Assembly (NCBI RefSeq): GCF_007830595.1 | Contig: NZ_VLLD01000005.1 | Strand: one strand, 5' to 3' | DNA: 64,000 bases | DNA from: Treponema_B putidum | Lineage (GTDB): Bacteria > Spirochaetota > Spirochaetia > Treponematales > Treponemataceae | In this document: positions 1 to 7,960 of the stretch, piece after piece | Numbering within the stretch: the stretch's first letter is position 1 | How the letters are laid out: every line of letters begins with the position of its first letter | The notes under the pieces: generated by a model | The model's database searches: none | Told to the model about the DNA's origin: nothing | The model's input: the letters and a program-made list of their open reading frames with translations, nothing else | Program-made: the position numbers and the translations under genes

Positions 1-473
1 AAGATCCATTTATGCGCTCCGGTTTACGAAATGTAGTTGACGGTATTGATGGAGAGGCTATCCGTTCTCTTATGGAAAACGAACTTAATCAAATGGAAGA
101 GCGCCATAACACATGGATATCCTTAGTAAACGCTTGGGCAACCCTCGCTCCCGGTTTCGGTATGTTGGGAACGGTTATCGGTCTTATCGGTATGTTGTTA
201 AACTTGGATGATAAAAGTGCTCTCGGTCCTAACATGGCTACGGCTCTTGTTACAACCTTTTACGGTTCTCTTATGCAGAACTGGCTTTTGGTTCCTATAG
301 CAACAAAGCTTATGTACCAAAACAATATGGAAGTTAAGTCCAAAGAAATGATTATAGAAGGTGTACTTGGAATTCAAGCCGGAGATAACCCTCGAATCTT
401 GGCTCAAAGACTGATTACATATTTGACGCCTTCCGATAGAAAAGCAATTGAAGCGGAAGTATTAAAGGATTAA
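1..473 (+). CDS. motA: Flagellar stator protein MotA, C-terminal part (5' cut by window)
   Basis: The frame is open from base 3, before the first ATG at 12, so the gene enters from the left. The visible ~156 residues contain the MotA hallmark hydrophobic stretch (NAWATLAPGFGMLGTVIGLI) and a second membrane segment near TALVTTFYGSLMQNWLLVPI, followed by a cytoplasmic tail. MotA forms the proton-channel stator with MotB and pushes on FliG at the cytoplasmic ring; in spirochaetes it drives periplasmic flagella. The stop is one base before the motB start, so the two are translationally coupled. About 100 N-terminal residues are missing relative to typical MotA. Confidence 0.95.
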   Translation, partial: DPFMRSGLRNVVDGIDGEAIRSLMENELNQMEERHNTWISLVNAWATLAPGFGMLGTVIGLIGMLLNLDDKSALGPNMATALVTTFYGSLMQNWLLVPIATKLMYQNNMEVKSKEMIIEGVLGIQAGDNPRILAQRLITYLTPSDRKAIEAEVLKD

Positions 474-474
474 A

Positions 475-1194
475 ATGGCAAGAAAAAAGAAACACGGTGC
501 AAGTGCCGCAGGAAGCGGATGGCTTACCACTTATGCAGATATGGTTACTCTAATGCTTTGCTTTTTCGTAATGCTTTTTGAGCCGTCTGAGGTAGATGTA
601 ACTCAGCTCTTGGCTCTTTCTGCGTCAATAAGCGGTGATCCGACGGGAGGCGGCCATTCGGTTTCTGCGGGCAGACTTTCCGACCTTGGAAACACCATAA
701 GCTCGATGCCTTCAATGGAAAAAGGAAAGATGCTGGCAAGTGCATTAAGAAAGGCCGTTTCACTTTTTGCTCCCGAAATTAAAACAAATAAAATTGCCGT
801 TACAAGCGATGAGAGGGGGATAGTAATCAGCCTGGCATCGGACGTGTTTTTTTATCCGGGCAGTGCAGACCTTAATATTGCCGAATCCAGAGATACCCTT
901 TTAAATCTTGCTCAGTTTTTATCTTCTCAAGATTTGGCTTCCTATAGGTTTAGGGTCGAAGGCCATACCGATTCGGGTGTAACGGATCCTAATGTATGGA
1001 AAAGTAATTGGGAGCTTTCGTCTGCAAGGGCAATAAATATTTTGCACAGCCTTACTGACTTTGGAGCCCAAGAATCCCGATTTTCCGTAGCAGGATATGC
1101 AGACACCCGGCCCATATTTTCAAATGATACGGCAGAGGGCAGGGCTTATAATAGGCGGGTTGATATAATTATTCTTGATGATGCACATTTTTAG
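475..1194 (+). CDS. motB: Flagellar stator protein MotB
   Basis: 239 residues. A basic N-terminus (MARKKKHG) precedes a single membrane helix with the MotB signature TYADMVTLMLCFFVML (about residues 22-37); the Asp in YADM is the expected proton-binding residue. The C-terminal half is an OmpA-like peptidoglycan-binding domain with FRVEGHTDSG and a conserved SSARAINI stretch. MotB anchors the stator to the cell wall and forms the ion channel with MotA. It follows motA by one base and precedes fliL, the usual spirochaete order. Confidence 0.96.
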   Translation: MARKKKHGASAAGSGWLTTYADMVTLMLCFFVMLFEPSEVDVTQLLALSASISGDPTGGGHSVSAGRLSDLGNTISSMPSMEKGKMLASALRKAVSLFAPEIKTNKIAVTSDERGIVISLASDVFFYPGSADLNIAESRDTLLNLAQFLSSQDLASYRFRVEGHTDSGVTDPNVWKSNWELSSARAINILHSLTDFGAQESRFSVAGYADTRPIFSNDTAEGRAYNRRVDIIILDDAHF

Positions 1195-1236
1195 TAAAAA
1201 TAAAATTGTGCCGATTATAATAATAAGGAGAAAATT

Positions 1237-1782
1237 ATGGCTGATAATGACTTAATGGATGACGATGATATACAGGAAAATATGACTTCATCAGTAGATA
1301 CCAAAAAAAGAGGCGCAGGTCTTATACCCATGCTTATAAAATGGGTTGCAATTGTATTGGTTGCTATAATATTCGTTGTTACCGTCGTAGTTATTACAAT
1401 GAATATAAGAGATAGAAGCGGTTCTTCCCATTCTAGTTCGCCGGTTTCTGAAGAATACAGGGAAACAAGGGATGTGCTTCAGTGGTATCAGGCAATCGGC
1501 ATTTTAAAAATATATACGGCTGATAGAATTCCTGCGACCTTGATAGTTGACGTAGCCTTAGGTTATACTAACAATGATAAATCTACACCGCAGGAGCTTT
1601 CTGCAAGAAAGGTAGAAATAATCGACTTTTTGCGCTCTTATTTTAAAAGCAAAACTACTGCGGAATTAAGACAGGAAGAAAAAATAAAGATTGAAATAAA
1701 GCACGAAATAAACGATAATGTACTTACAAAAAACAAAATAAAGGATGTTAAATTCACGCAATACGATATTGTTGAACAATAA
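1237..1782 (+). CDS. fliL: Flagellar basal-body-associated protein FliL
   Basis: 181 residues: an acidic cytoplasmic N-terminus rich in Asp, one membrane helix (about residues 31-54, LIKWVAIVLVAIIFVVTVVV), a Ser-rich linker and a periplasmic FliL domain ending in the typical C-terminal pattern VKDVKFTQYDIVEQ. FliL associates with the stator and supports torque or stator retention. An AAGGAG ribosome site lies just before the ATG. The position between motB and fliM supports the call. Confidence 0.93.
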   Translation: MADNDLMDDDDIQENMTSSVDTKKRGAGLIPMLIKWVAIVLVAIIFVVTVVVITMNIRDRSGSSHSSSPVSEEYRETRDVLQWYQAIGILKIYTADRIPATLIVDVALGYTNNDKSTPQELSARKVEIIDFLRSYFKSKTTAELRQEEKIKIEIKHEINDNVLTKNKIKDVKFTQYDIVEQ

Positions 1783-1796
1783 AGGATAGGAGAGCC

Positions 1797-2831
1797 ATGA
1801 CAGAAGTTCTTTCGCAGGATGAAATAGATCAGCTTCTCACCGCAATAAGCTCAGGAGATACGGAGACAGAGGACTTTCGAGCCGTCAATGACACCCGTAA
1901 AATAAAAATTTATGACTTCAAGCGTCCCGATAAATTCTCTAAAGAGCAGATGAGGACGGTACAGATGATGCATGAAACCTTTGCACGTCTTACAACCACC
2001 TCTCTTTCCGCTCAGCTGCGAAGCATGGCTCATGTTCACGTGGCAACCGTAGAACAGCTTACGTATGAAGAATTTATAAGATCAATACCTACGCCGACGA
2101 CTTTGGCGATTATAAACATGGATCCCCTAAGGGCAAGTGCCCTTTTGGAGATAGACCCCTCGGTTACCTTTTCAATTATCGACCGCTTATTCGGCGGTAA
2201 GGGACAGGGTTCAAAGGTTCAGAGGGAATTGACCGAAATTGAGAGTTCGGTTATGGAAGGCGTTATAGTACGTATTCTTGCAAATATGAGGGAGGCGTGG
2301 ACAACTGTAGTCGATTTACGTCCCCGTTTAGGAAACATAGATACTAATCCTCAGTTTGTTCAGATTGTAACTCCGTCGGAAATGGTTCTTTTGGTAACCT
2401 TGGAAACTAAGGTCGGAGAAGAAGAAGGAATGATGAATATCTGTTTGCCTTACATAACTCTTGAACCGATTATATCAAAACTATCGACACAATTTTGGTT
2501 TTCTTCGGTTAGAAGGGCATCGACGGGACAATATGCGGCTGCAATTAAAGATAAACTTTCTTCGGTTGAAGTAGATATGATTGCCGAGGTAGGGTCTTTG
2601 GATGTTTCCATCAAAGACGTTCTTAACTTGAGAGCTGGAGATGTTGTCCGTTTACCCAATGTCAGGGTAGGAGATCCCTTTAAGTTGACTGTAGGCAGCA
2701 GACCTAAATTTTCCTGTCAGCCCGGTGTGAAAGGGAAAAAGTTAGCAGTTCAGATTTTGGAAAAAATAGAAGATATTAGCGGTGATGAATTCGAAGAATT
2801 AACATCGGAAGGAGATGAGTTGTATGAGTGA
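1797..2831 (+). CDS. fliM: Flagellar motor switch protein FliM
   Basis: 344 residues. The N-terminus carries the CheY-P docking motif LSQDEIDQLL (residues 5-14). The middle is a CheC-like domain and the C-terminus a SpoA/SPOA domain (VVRLPNVRVGDPFKLTVGSR). FliM is the switch-complex protein that binds phosphorylated CheY and changes rotation direction. It follows fliL after 14 bp with an AGGAGAG ribosome site, and its 3' end overlaps the fliN/fliY start, indicating coupled translation. Confidence 0.96.
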   Translation: MTEVLSQDEIDQLLTAISSGDTETEDFRAVNDTRKIKIYDFKRPDKFSKEQMRTVQMMHETFARLTTTSLSAQLRSMAHVHVATVEQLTYEEFIRSIPTPTTLAIINMDPLRASALLEIDPSVTFSIIDRLFGGKGQGSKVQRELTEIESSVMEGVIVRILANMREAWTTVVDLRPRLGNIDTNPQFVQIVTPSEMVLLVTLETKVGEEEGMMNICLPYITLEPIISKLSTQFWFSSVRRASTGQYAAAIKDKLSSVEVDMIAEVGSLDVSIKDVLNLRAGDVVRLPNVRVGDPFKLTVGSRPKFSCQPGVKGKKLAVQILEKIEDISGDEFEELTSEGDELYE

Positions 2832-4026
2832 TGGTTCAATTTCTCAAGATGAAATAGATGCTTTGTTATCCGGAGTAGGCGGAGGCGGAATTACACCGGC
2901 TCCTGCGGCAGGCTCAGGTGATGATTTGACAAGTTTTAAAAAAACAGCCTTGCTTCAATTTGTAAAAGAAAATGTTCCCGGATTATCTTCTAATTTGGAG
3001 TCAATGACAGGTAAAAATGTCAGTATTTCGGAACCTGTGATTGAATTTTCCGATAGAGAAAACTTCTTAAGAAAAGTATCGGAAATGGTTGTTGCTACGC
3101 TCATTGATTTTTCCGGGGCTATGGCAGGTGATCATGCCTTTATGATGAGTCCTGAGCTGGCAAAAAAGATAGTCAGCTTGGTCAATCATGAAGATAGTGT
3201 AGAAATAGATGACATGGCTCTTTCGGTTATAAGTGAGACCATAGCACAATATGTGGGAACTGAACTTAGTTATCTTGAGCGGGCAGGGCTTACCGGTGTT
3301 TCATCTGCTCCGGCAGAATCTTTGCATGTTCCTAAGGCTATGATGAGATTACCTCAAAGCAATTTTATAAGCGTAACTTATAATATGCAGCTTGATAATT
3401 CTTCATACCAGTTATGGGAGATTCTTACTGAAGATGTTGTTGATAAAATAACCTCGACGATTGCAGGTCCCGATCCCTCCCAAGCAACCGGAAGCAATGC
3501 CGGAATGCAAGGCATGTCTGCAATGGGGGGCATGCAAATGAGTACAATGCAAAACGGAATGGCTGGCGGTATGCAGATGGGAACGGTACAAAATATGGGA
3601 GCCCCTGCACAGCAAACGTTCGGTTCCGGAATGTCCCAAGGATCGCCTCAGCAAGGAGGAAATATGCAGGCTATGAATAATATGGGCATGATGCCACAAA
3701 TGGGAATGGGCACTAATGTTCAGCCTGTTCAATTTCCGCCCCTCCAAGGTTTTGTAAGTCAGGAGGAGCAAGGTAATATCGGTCTTATCATGGACGTTTA
3801 CATGGAGATGACCGTAGAATTAGGACGCACAAAGCGCATGATTAAAGAAATCCTCGGAATGGGAGAAGGTCATATTATTGAGCTTGACAAACTTGCCGGT
3901 GAACCTGTAGATGTGCTTGTAAACCATAAGCCTATAGCAAAGGGCGAGGTTGTAGTTATAGAGGAAAGTTTCGGGGTGCGTATAACCGAAATTTTATCTC
4001 CGTCAGAGCGTATTTCGGATATATAA
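2824..4026 (+). CDS. fliN: Flagellar motor switch protein FliN/FliY with CheC-like domain and Met/Gly-rich linker
   Basis: About 400 residues from the ATG at 2824, chosen over the in-frame ATG at 2815 because the GGAGG-like site at 2807-2814 is correctly spaced only from 2824. Order: FliM-like motif SISQDEIDALLSG (CheY-P docking type), CheC/FliY-like domain (about residues 30-210), a low-complexity linker dominated by Met, Gly, Gln and Asn (about 220-305), and a C-terminal SpoA domain (320-395). This is FliY-type architecture (FliN fused to a CheY-P phosphatase-like domain) rather than the short enterobacterial FliN. It overlaps fliM by 8 bp. Whether the CheC-like part is still a phosphatase cannot be judged by eye. 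Confidence 0.92.
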   Translation: MSDGSISQDEIDALLSGVGGGGITPAPAAGSGDDLTSFKKTALLQFVKENVPGLSSNLESMTGKNVSISEPVIEFSDRENFLRKVSEMVVATLIDFSGAMAGDHAFMMSPELAKKIVSLVNHEDSVEIDDMALSVISETIAQYVGTELSYLERAGLTGVSSAPAESLHVPKAMMRLPQSNFISVTYNMQLDNSSYQLWEILTEDVVDKITSTIAGPDPSQATGSNAGMQGMSAMGGMQMSTMQNGMAGGMQMGTVQNMGAPAQQTFGSGMSQGSPQQGGNMQAMNNMGMMPQMGMGTNVQPVQFPPLQGFVSQEEQGNIGLIMDVYMEMTVELGRTKRMIKEILGMGEGHIIELDKLAGEPVDVLVNHKPIAKGEVVVIEESFGVRITEILSPSERISDI

Positions 4027-4051
4027 ATTAAAAATCGGGTGGGGGCTTTTA

Positions 4052-4711
4052 ATGAGCTTTGGGAAAAAGCTGTTTTTTATTCTTTTCTTTTTGTTTTCAG
4101 TCTTGTTATTTGCAGAAACCGGCGGGACTTCTTCGGATGAGGATTCCTTGCCTTCAGAGTCGGGTATTTTATTGGATGCAAAAACAACAGATAATATCGG
4201 CGAAACCGGAGATAATTCTACACCCGCAGAAAATGAAACCGGGTTTAATTTAAATGTTGCAGAAAGAACTCAGTCTCCTGTTTTAAATCTTTTACGTGTA
4301 CTTATATCCTTAGTTGTAGTATGTGTTTTAGCCTATGTTGTATTGAAGTTTTTAAAAAAATCTTCACTATCGTTTTCTTCAGATAGTCCTTATCTAAAAA
4401 GCGTTGCTTCAATAAATCTTGCTCAAGGAAAAAGTATCCATGTAGTTACTTTGGGCGAAAAAGCATACATTGTAGGTGTTACGGATTCTTCAATAAATAT
4501 GATAGGCGAGGTTGAAGATAAAACCCTTATTGATACTATGAATTTAGATGCCGAAAGGCGAAGCTCTTCGCCTAAACAAGACTTTGCTTCTATGTTGGCT
4601 TCCGTTTTTAAGGGCTCAAAAAACAATAGTGTTGACGTAAATTTTTTTGAGGCGCAAAGAGAAAGATTAAATAAGGCTGCTAAGTCTCAAGTACCGGAGG
4701 AGAAAGAATGA
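4052..4711 (+). CDS. fliO: Flagellar export protein FliO (FliZ-like)
   Basis: 219 residues. A cleavable signal peptide (KKLFFILFFLFSVLLFA) is followed by an acidic periplasmic stretch, one membrane helix (about residues 85-107, VLNLLRVLISLVVVCVLAYV) and a cytoplasmic domain with the FliO pattern LAQGKSIHVVTLGEKAYIVGV. FliO helps assemble the FliP pore of the flagellar type III exporter. Its last codons overlap the fliP start (ATGA at 4708), so the pair is coupled. Length and order match the treponemal gene often called fliZ. Confidence 0.88.
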   Translation: MSFGKKLFFILFFLFSVLLFAETGGTSSDEDSLPSESGILLDAKTTDNIGETGDNSTPAENETGFNLNVAERTQSPVLNLLRVLISLVVVCVLAYVVLKFLKKSSLSFSSDSPYLKSVASINLAQGKSIHVVTLGEKAYIVGVTDSSINMIGEVEDKTLIDTMNLDAERRSSSPKQDFASMLASVFKGSKNNSVDVNFFEAQRERLNKAAKSQVPEEKE

Positions 4712-5523
4712 AAAAAAAGTTTTTAATTCCAATCTTTTTTATTATGATTCTTTTTATTCCGGTTCAGATTTTTTCTCAAGCGAATTTTCCTGACGGCACT
4801 ACGGCAGGAAGAACCGATGCCGATCCTAACAGGCAAGCAGGCCGTATTCCTTTTATCGATTTTTCGATAAGGGAACCTTCGACAAATAAGGATGTTGCCT
4901 TTTCCGTTCAGCTCTTGCTTTTTATTACTCTTATTTCGATAGCTCCCAGTCTTTTGATGCTGATGACGAGCTTTTTGCGCCTGAGCATTGTTTTGGATTT
5001 TGTCAAAAGAGCCTTGTCTTTACAGCAAGTACCGCCTACTCAGGTTCTCAATGGTATAGCCTTTTTTTTGACCCTTTTTATAATGTGGCCGACCTTTACC
5101 CAAATATACAACAATGCTTATAAGCCTATGAGTGATGGCCAAATCGGAATAGAAGAAGCCTATAGGGAGGCGGAAAAGCCTATGAGGTATTTTATGTACA
5201 AGCAAATGCAAAAAAATCCTGAGCATATCAGAACCTTTATGTCCATGGCAAAACTTCCAAAACCGAATACCCTTGCAGATGTGCCGACCCACATTTTGAT
5301 TGCAGCGTTTATTTTACATGAACTTACAATAGCTTTTCAGATAGGAATATTTTTATACTTGCCCTTTATCATAATAGATATGATTGTAGCGAGTATACTT
5401 ATGTCTATGGGTATGATCATGCTACCCCCTATTCAAATCTCGATGCCGTTTAAGCTCATTCTTTTTGTTATGGTTGACGGCTGGGGTCTCCTTTTCGGTA
5501 AATTATTTGAATCGTTTTTATAA
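4708..5523 (+). CDS. fliP: Flagellar type III export pore protein FliP
   Basis: 271 residues: a signal-like N-terminal helix, then four FliP membrane segments, with the conserved stretches MLMTSFLRLSIVLDFVKRAL and QQVPPTQVLNGIAFFLTLFI and a C-terminal MLPPIQISMPFKLILFVMVD. FliP pentamers with FliQ and FliR form the export gate. In other treponemes fliQ, fliR, flhB and flhA usually follow directly; here the operon ends at fliP and leftward accessory genes begin 57 bp later. The protein itself looks complete. Confidence 0.95.
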   Translation: MKKKFLIPIFFIMILFIPVQIFSQANFPDGTTAGRTDADPNRQAGRIPFIDFSIREPSTNKDVAFSVQLLLFITLISIAPSLLMLMTSFLRLSIVLDFVKRALSLQQVPPTQVLNGIAFFLTLFIMWPTFTQIYNNAYKPMSDGQIGIEEAYREAEKPMRYFMYKQMQKNPEHIRTFMSMAKLPKPNTLADVPTHILIAAFILHELTIAFQIGIFLYLPFIIIDMIVASILMSMGMIMLPPIQISMPFKLILFVMVDGWGLLFGKLFESFL

Positions 5524-5580
5524 AAAGCTCATTTCGTACAAAACGAATGTCAGGTTAAGGTGTGGGCTTAGATTATATCC
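5524..5580 (-). other. attC-like half-site / cassette boundary next to fliP
   Basis: Read on the minus strand, this segment begins with an imperfect R''-like box (ATCTAAG) and continues CTTAACCTGACATTCG, which matches one arm of the better palindrome at 7678-7740. The opposite arm is missing and the sequence runs into the fliP 3' end. It lies directly 3' of the PIN gene, where a cassette recombination site would be expected. The call is an inference from the shared arm and position only. Confidence 0.25.
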
Positions 5581-6000
5581 TTATAATTTCAAAAATTCTT
5601 CCGGATTTATAGTTTTGACCGGAGAGTTTTTAAATCCATTTTCCCTATCACGAGTAATTATGTAATCAATATTTTCTGCTTCTGCACACTGCATTTGAAG
5701 CCCATCTTCTAAATCATTCCAATCATGATTATTACAAATTGAAACAAAATACTTATTTTCTTCTGGAATTATAGTGAAAAATTTACATAAGTTTAAAATT
5801 AACGCTTTTCTTTCTTCTACTGTCTTATCTTTTCGTAAGATGAAAAATAAATCGACCAATGAATGAGATGAAATATACCCTCTATTTTCTCCTGTAATGC
5901 AAGAATTAATTATTCTTGAAGTATTTTCAGAATAAGGTTCCCTGTCTTGTACAAGGTCAAGAATTATGTTCGTATAAATGAGAATACGCATATTTTTCAT
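5581..6000 (-). CDS. PIN-domain toxin (VapC-like), first catalytic Asp changed to Tyr
   Basis: 139 residues from the first ATG; the more likely start is the internal ATG at 5991 (MRILIYTN). The fold signature is clear: a VapC-type N-terminus ILIYTNIILD, a central SLVDLFFIL helix, and C-terminal acidic positions DLEDGLQ and IITRD. PIN proteins are Mg-dependent RNases. The family consensus at the start is I-D-T-N; here the codon is TAT (5974-5976), replacing the first metal-binding Asp with Tyr, so activity is probably lost. The gene overlaps its upstream antitoxin, as is normal for such pairs. Confidence 0.85.
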   Translation of the reverse strand: MKNMRILIYTNIILDLVQDREPYSENTSRIINSCITGENRGYISSHSLVDLFFILRKDKTVEERKALILNLCKFFTIIPEENKYFVSICNNHDWNDLEDGLQMQCAEAENIDYIITRDRENGFKNSPVKTINPEEFLKL

Positions 6001-6211
6001 CCAGTGCTTCAGAAAGTTCTTTTGCTGTGTCTATTTCACGTTTTACACTGCCTTTTATACTATCAAAAAAAGACAATCCGCTTTCAATTGATGAAGCATT
6101 AGTCTTTTTTTTATAAAAAATTAATGTATTTATCCTTTTAGAAAGTATTTCTAAGTCCGGTAATTCAAGAGTGTCCAACTGATTAAAATAGGAATAAGCA
6201 ATATCAGACAT
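5957..6211 (-). CDS. Antitoxin partner of the PIN toxin
   Basis: 84 residues, small and charged. The body (LSKRINTLIFYKK; GLSFFDSIKGSVKREI; ELSEALDEKY) resembles antitoxins found before PIN genes in treponemes. It precedes and overlaps the toxin, the usual order. The last six residues (LYEHNS) are probably an extension: the base change that creates Tyr in the toxin also turns a TGA stop in this frame into TTA. An AGGAGGCTGAT-type ribosome site lies upstream of the ATG. No DNA-binding motif was confirmed. Confidence 0.75.
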   Translation of the reverse strand: MSDIAYSYFNQLDTLELPDLEILSKRINTLIFYKKKTNASSIESGLSFFDSIKGSVKREIDTAKELSEALDEKYAYSHLYEHNS

Positions 6212-6263
6212 ATCAGCCTCCTAATCGATTCCATTATATCATGCTTTCAATAAGAAAACACCT

Positions 6264-6302
6264 ATCTAACAAAAATTGAATGCAATCTTAAGTGTTTGAG
6301 TC
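6264..6302 (-). other. attC-like palindrome downstream of the small membrane genes
   Basis: On the minus strand: a near R''-like CTCAAAC, a stem AAGATTG/CAATTTT around a CATT loop, and a perfect core-type R' box GTTAGAT (GTTRRRY). The PIN antitoxin start lies about 55 bp beyond it, as in a cassette with a short leader. The site is shorter than typical attC sites, so this is a suggestion, not a proof. Confidence 0.3.
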
Positions 6303-6372
6303 GTATATATTAAAACCTATACACTTTCTAAATTTGGCTTGGTTTTGTCATTCCATTTTTTATTCGAAAAAC

Positions 6373-6540
6373 TCAGCTATTAATTTGTGCTATGGGTAGA
6401 CTGGTTTTAATTTTTGAAAGATACTCAAACTCGAATTTTTGCTCATTTGTTATTGAAGTAATTTTATTATTTGTAAAATACCAATAATAAATGATTATCC
6501 AAATACCTCCAAATATAATCAGTATTAATTCTTTTTCCAT
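6373..6540 (-). CDS. Small single-pass membrane protein, unknown
   Basis: 55 residues from the ATG at 6540, chosen because AGGAAG lies upstream and the longer reading overlaps the preceding gene. One membrane helix (ELILIIFGGIWIIIYYWYF, residues 3-21) is followed by a polar tail. It starts 15 bp after the preceding membrane gene, so they probably share a transcript. No family was recognised. Base composition is AT-rich, like the rest of this accessory block. Confidence 0.5.
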   Translation of the reverse strand: MEKELILIIFGGIWIIIYYWYFTNNKITSITNEQKFEFEYLSKIKTSLPIAQINS

Positions 6541-6554
6541 AACAAATGGGCTTC

Positions 6555-7046
6555 CTAAAACAAAGTACACACCCACGCTAGTGCGGCACAAATCGGAATA
6601 TATATAATGTAATGCATAACATGTGTTTTCCAATTATATCCAAATAAATGCGGACCTACTATGTCCTTAACTTCCGGATAAAAATGAGGAAAGAAATTTG
6701 AATGACAGAGAAGAACCCAATCGAAAAACACAATGTCGAAAGTTTCCATTCCGTAAAGCATAATTAAAAATCTTATGAAGAACTCAATAAAATTAAAATT
6801 ATTATGAATTCCGTCCCATGCTCCAAGTATAAATGCAGCCAAAAGGATAAGAAAAGCAATTGCAATTATAATCCAACCGATTATATGGGCACCGTGAAAT
6901 CTTTCTTTTCGGTCAGGAACAGCATCATAAACATCTTTGGGGGCTGAAGAAAAAAACTTCTTGTTTTGAACAAAAGCCACTCCTCCATACAACAAAAGAA
7001 AATAAAACACCATCAGCATAAGAGTTGTTATCATCGTTATTGCCAT
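6555..7046 (-). CDS. Membrane protein, unknown
   Basis: 163 residues with about four predicted membrane segments (residues 4-24, 52-75, 86-107 and 143-161) and an aromatic-rich loop (HSNFFPHFYPEVKDIVGPHL). An AAGGTG ribosome-like site precedes the ATG. It sits 26 bp downstream of the TPR gene and upstream of the 55-residue membrane gene, all leftward. No family was recognised; it may be the effector or carrier of a cassette-borne unit. Confidence 0.65.
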   Translation of the reverse strand: MAITMITTLMLMVFYFLLLYGGVAFVQNKKFFSSAPKDVYDAVPDRKERFHGAHIIGWIIIAIAFLILLAAFILGAWDGIHNNFNFIEFFIRFLIMLYGMETFDIVFFDWVLLCHSNFFPHFYPEVKDIVGPHLFGYNWKTHVMHYIIYIPICAALAWVCTLF

Positions 7047-7072
7047 TTGTTATACACCTTATTTATAGAAAC

Positions 7073-7651
7073 TTACTTACCAGATTGAATATTAGCATAG
7101 ACAGACTGCATGTTTCTTATAATCTTATCTACTTTACTATTATTCATTCCCAGTTTTATACTCTTTTTAATATTATTCATGGCTTCTTCTTTTTTATCGT
7201 TAGCCATGTTAATAACAGAAAGATTTAAATATGGAAGTGGATACTTATTATCAATACTTAAAGCATCTTTAATATATTTCTCTGCTTCTTCATATTCTCC
7301 TTTACTTATATAAATAGAACTAATATTGTGTTTAACCATGGCTAAAGCATCTACGGTATAAATAGGCCATGTCAGCCAGAGAATAGCTTTTTTCCATGGT
7401 TTTTCCTCAATACATAGTTCAAATTTTAAGAAGTAATATAATGCTTTATCAAAATCATTCTTATCCATATACATTCTACCTGTATAGAAATCTTGATAAA
7501 AGTATTTACTTATTCTTCCCGGTATAAGCAAAAGTAAACCAATAATAATGTGATAATTCTTGCTAGTATTTGATATGCTCCAATAAACAATGGTACCCAG
7601 TGATACAAGTATTATACCGTAAAGTATTTTTAAGCAGAGCGTTCTATTCAT
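7073..7651 (-). CDS. TPR-repeat membrane protein, unknown role
   Basis: 192 residues. Two N-terminal membrane helices (about residues 8-26 and 31-46) are followed by tetratricopeptide-like repeats: DFDKALYYFLKFELCI, then KGEYEEAEKYIKDALSIDNKYPLPYLNLS and KKEEAMNNIKKSIKLG further on. TPR domains bind partner proteins. GGAGG stands 7 bases before the ATG. The gene begins about 30 bp after the attC-like palindrome, as a first cassette gene would. Confidence 0.7.
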   Translation of the reverse strand: MNRTLCLKILYGIILVSLGTIVYWSISNTSKNYHIIIGLLLLIPGRISKYFYQDFYTGRMYMDKNDFDKALYYFLKFELCIEEKPWKKAILWLTWPIYTVDALAMVKHNISSIYISKGEYEEAEKYIKDALSIDNKYPLPYLNLSVINMANDKKEEAMNNIKKSIKLGMNNSKVDKIIRNMQSVYANIQSGK

Positions 7652-7677
7652 TTTTTATCCTCCACGCGAAGCATTCA

Positions 7678-7740
7678 TCTAACTAACGCTTAACCTGTAT
7701 TTGCAGCTTGTCTGCAATGTCAGGTTGAAGCGGGTCTGTG
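7678..7740 (-). other. attC-like integron recombination site
   Basis: An 11-bp inverted repeat (CGCTTAACCTG at 7687-7697; CAGGTTGAAGCG at 7721-7732) is perfect apart from one bulged base, the asymmetric bulge typical of attC sites. A nested stem (TTGCAG/CTGCAA) fills the middle. On the minus strand the right arm is followed by a GTTAG core-like box and the next gene starts shortly after. It lies 5 bp from the end of brnA. The R'' box is poor, so confidence is moderate. Confidence 0.45.
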
Positions 7741-7744
7741 TTTT

Positions 7745-7960
7745 TTATTTTGCAAAAGAAACCTGTAAATGTTTCTTGTTTTTCACACAATCAAGCAAAT
7801 AGTAATTGATAATATTTTGATATGGCATTCCTGTTTCTTCGGACATATTCTTAAAATATTCAATCACAGTATCATCAAGTTTAATTGTTATTTGTTGTTT
7901 TGATAGTTTTCCAATATATGGATTTTTTGTTGCATTTGAAAAATCATATTCTTCTCTCAT
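7745..7960 (-). CDS. brnA: BrnA antitoxin
   Basis: 71 residues from the ATG at 7960, chosen because GGAGGAG precedes it by 6 bases; longer readings start at 7990 and 7975. The sequence has the BrnA/ribbon-helix-helix pattern: KNPYIGKLSKQQITIKLDDT, then YFKNMSEETGMPYQNIINYY. BrnA binds BrnT and represses the operon. It overlaps the end of brnT, so the two are co-translated. Confidence 0.85.
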   Translation of the reverse strand: MREEYDFSNATKNPYIGKLSKQQITIKLDDTVIEYFKNMSEETGMPYQNIINYYLLDCVKNKKHLQVSFAK

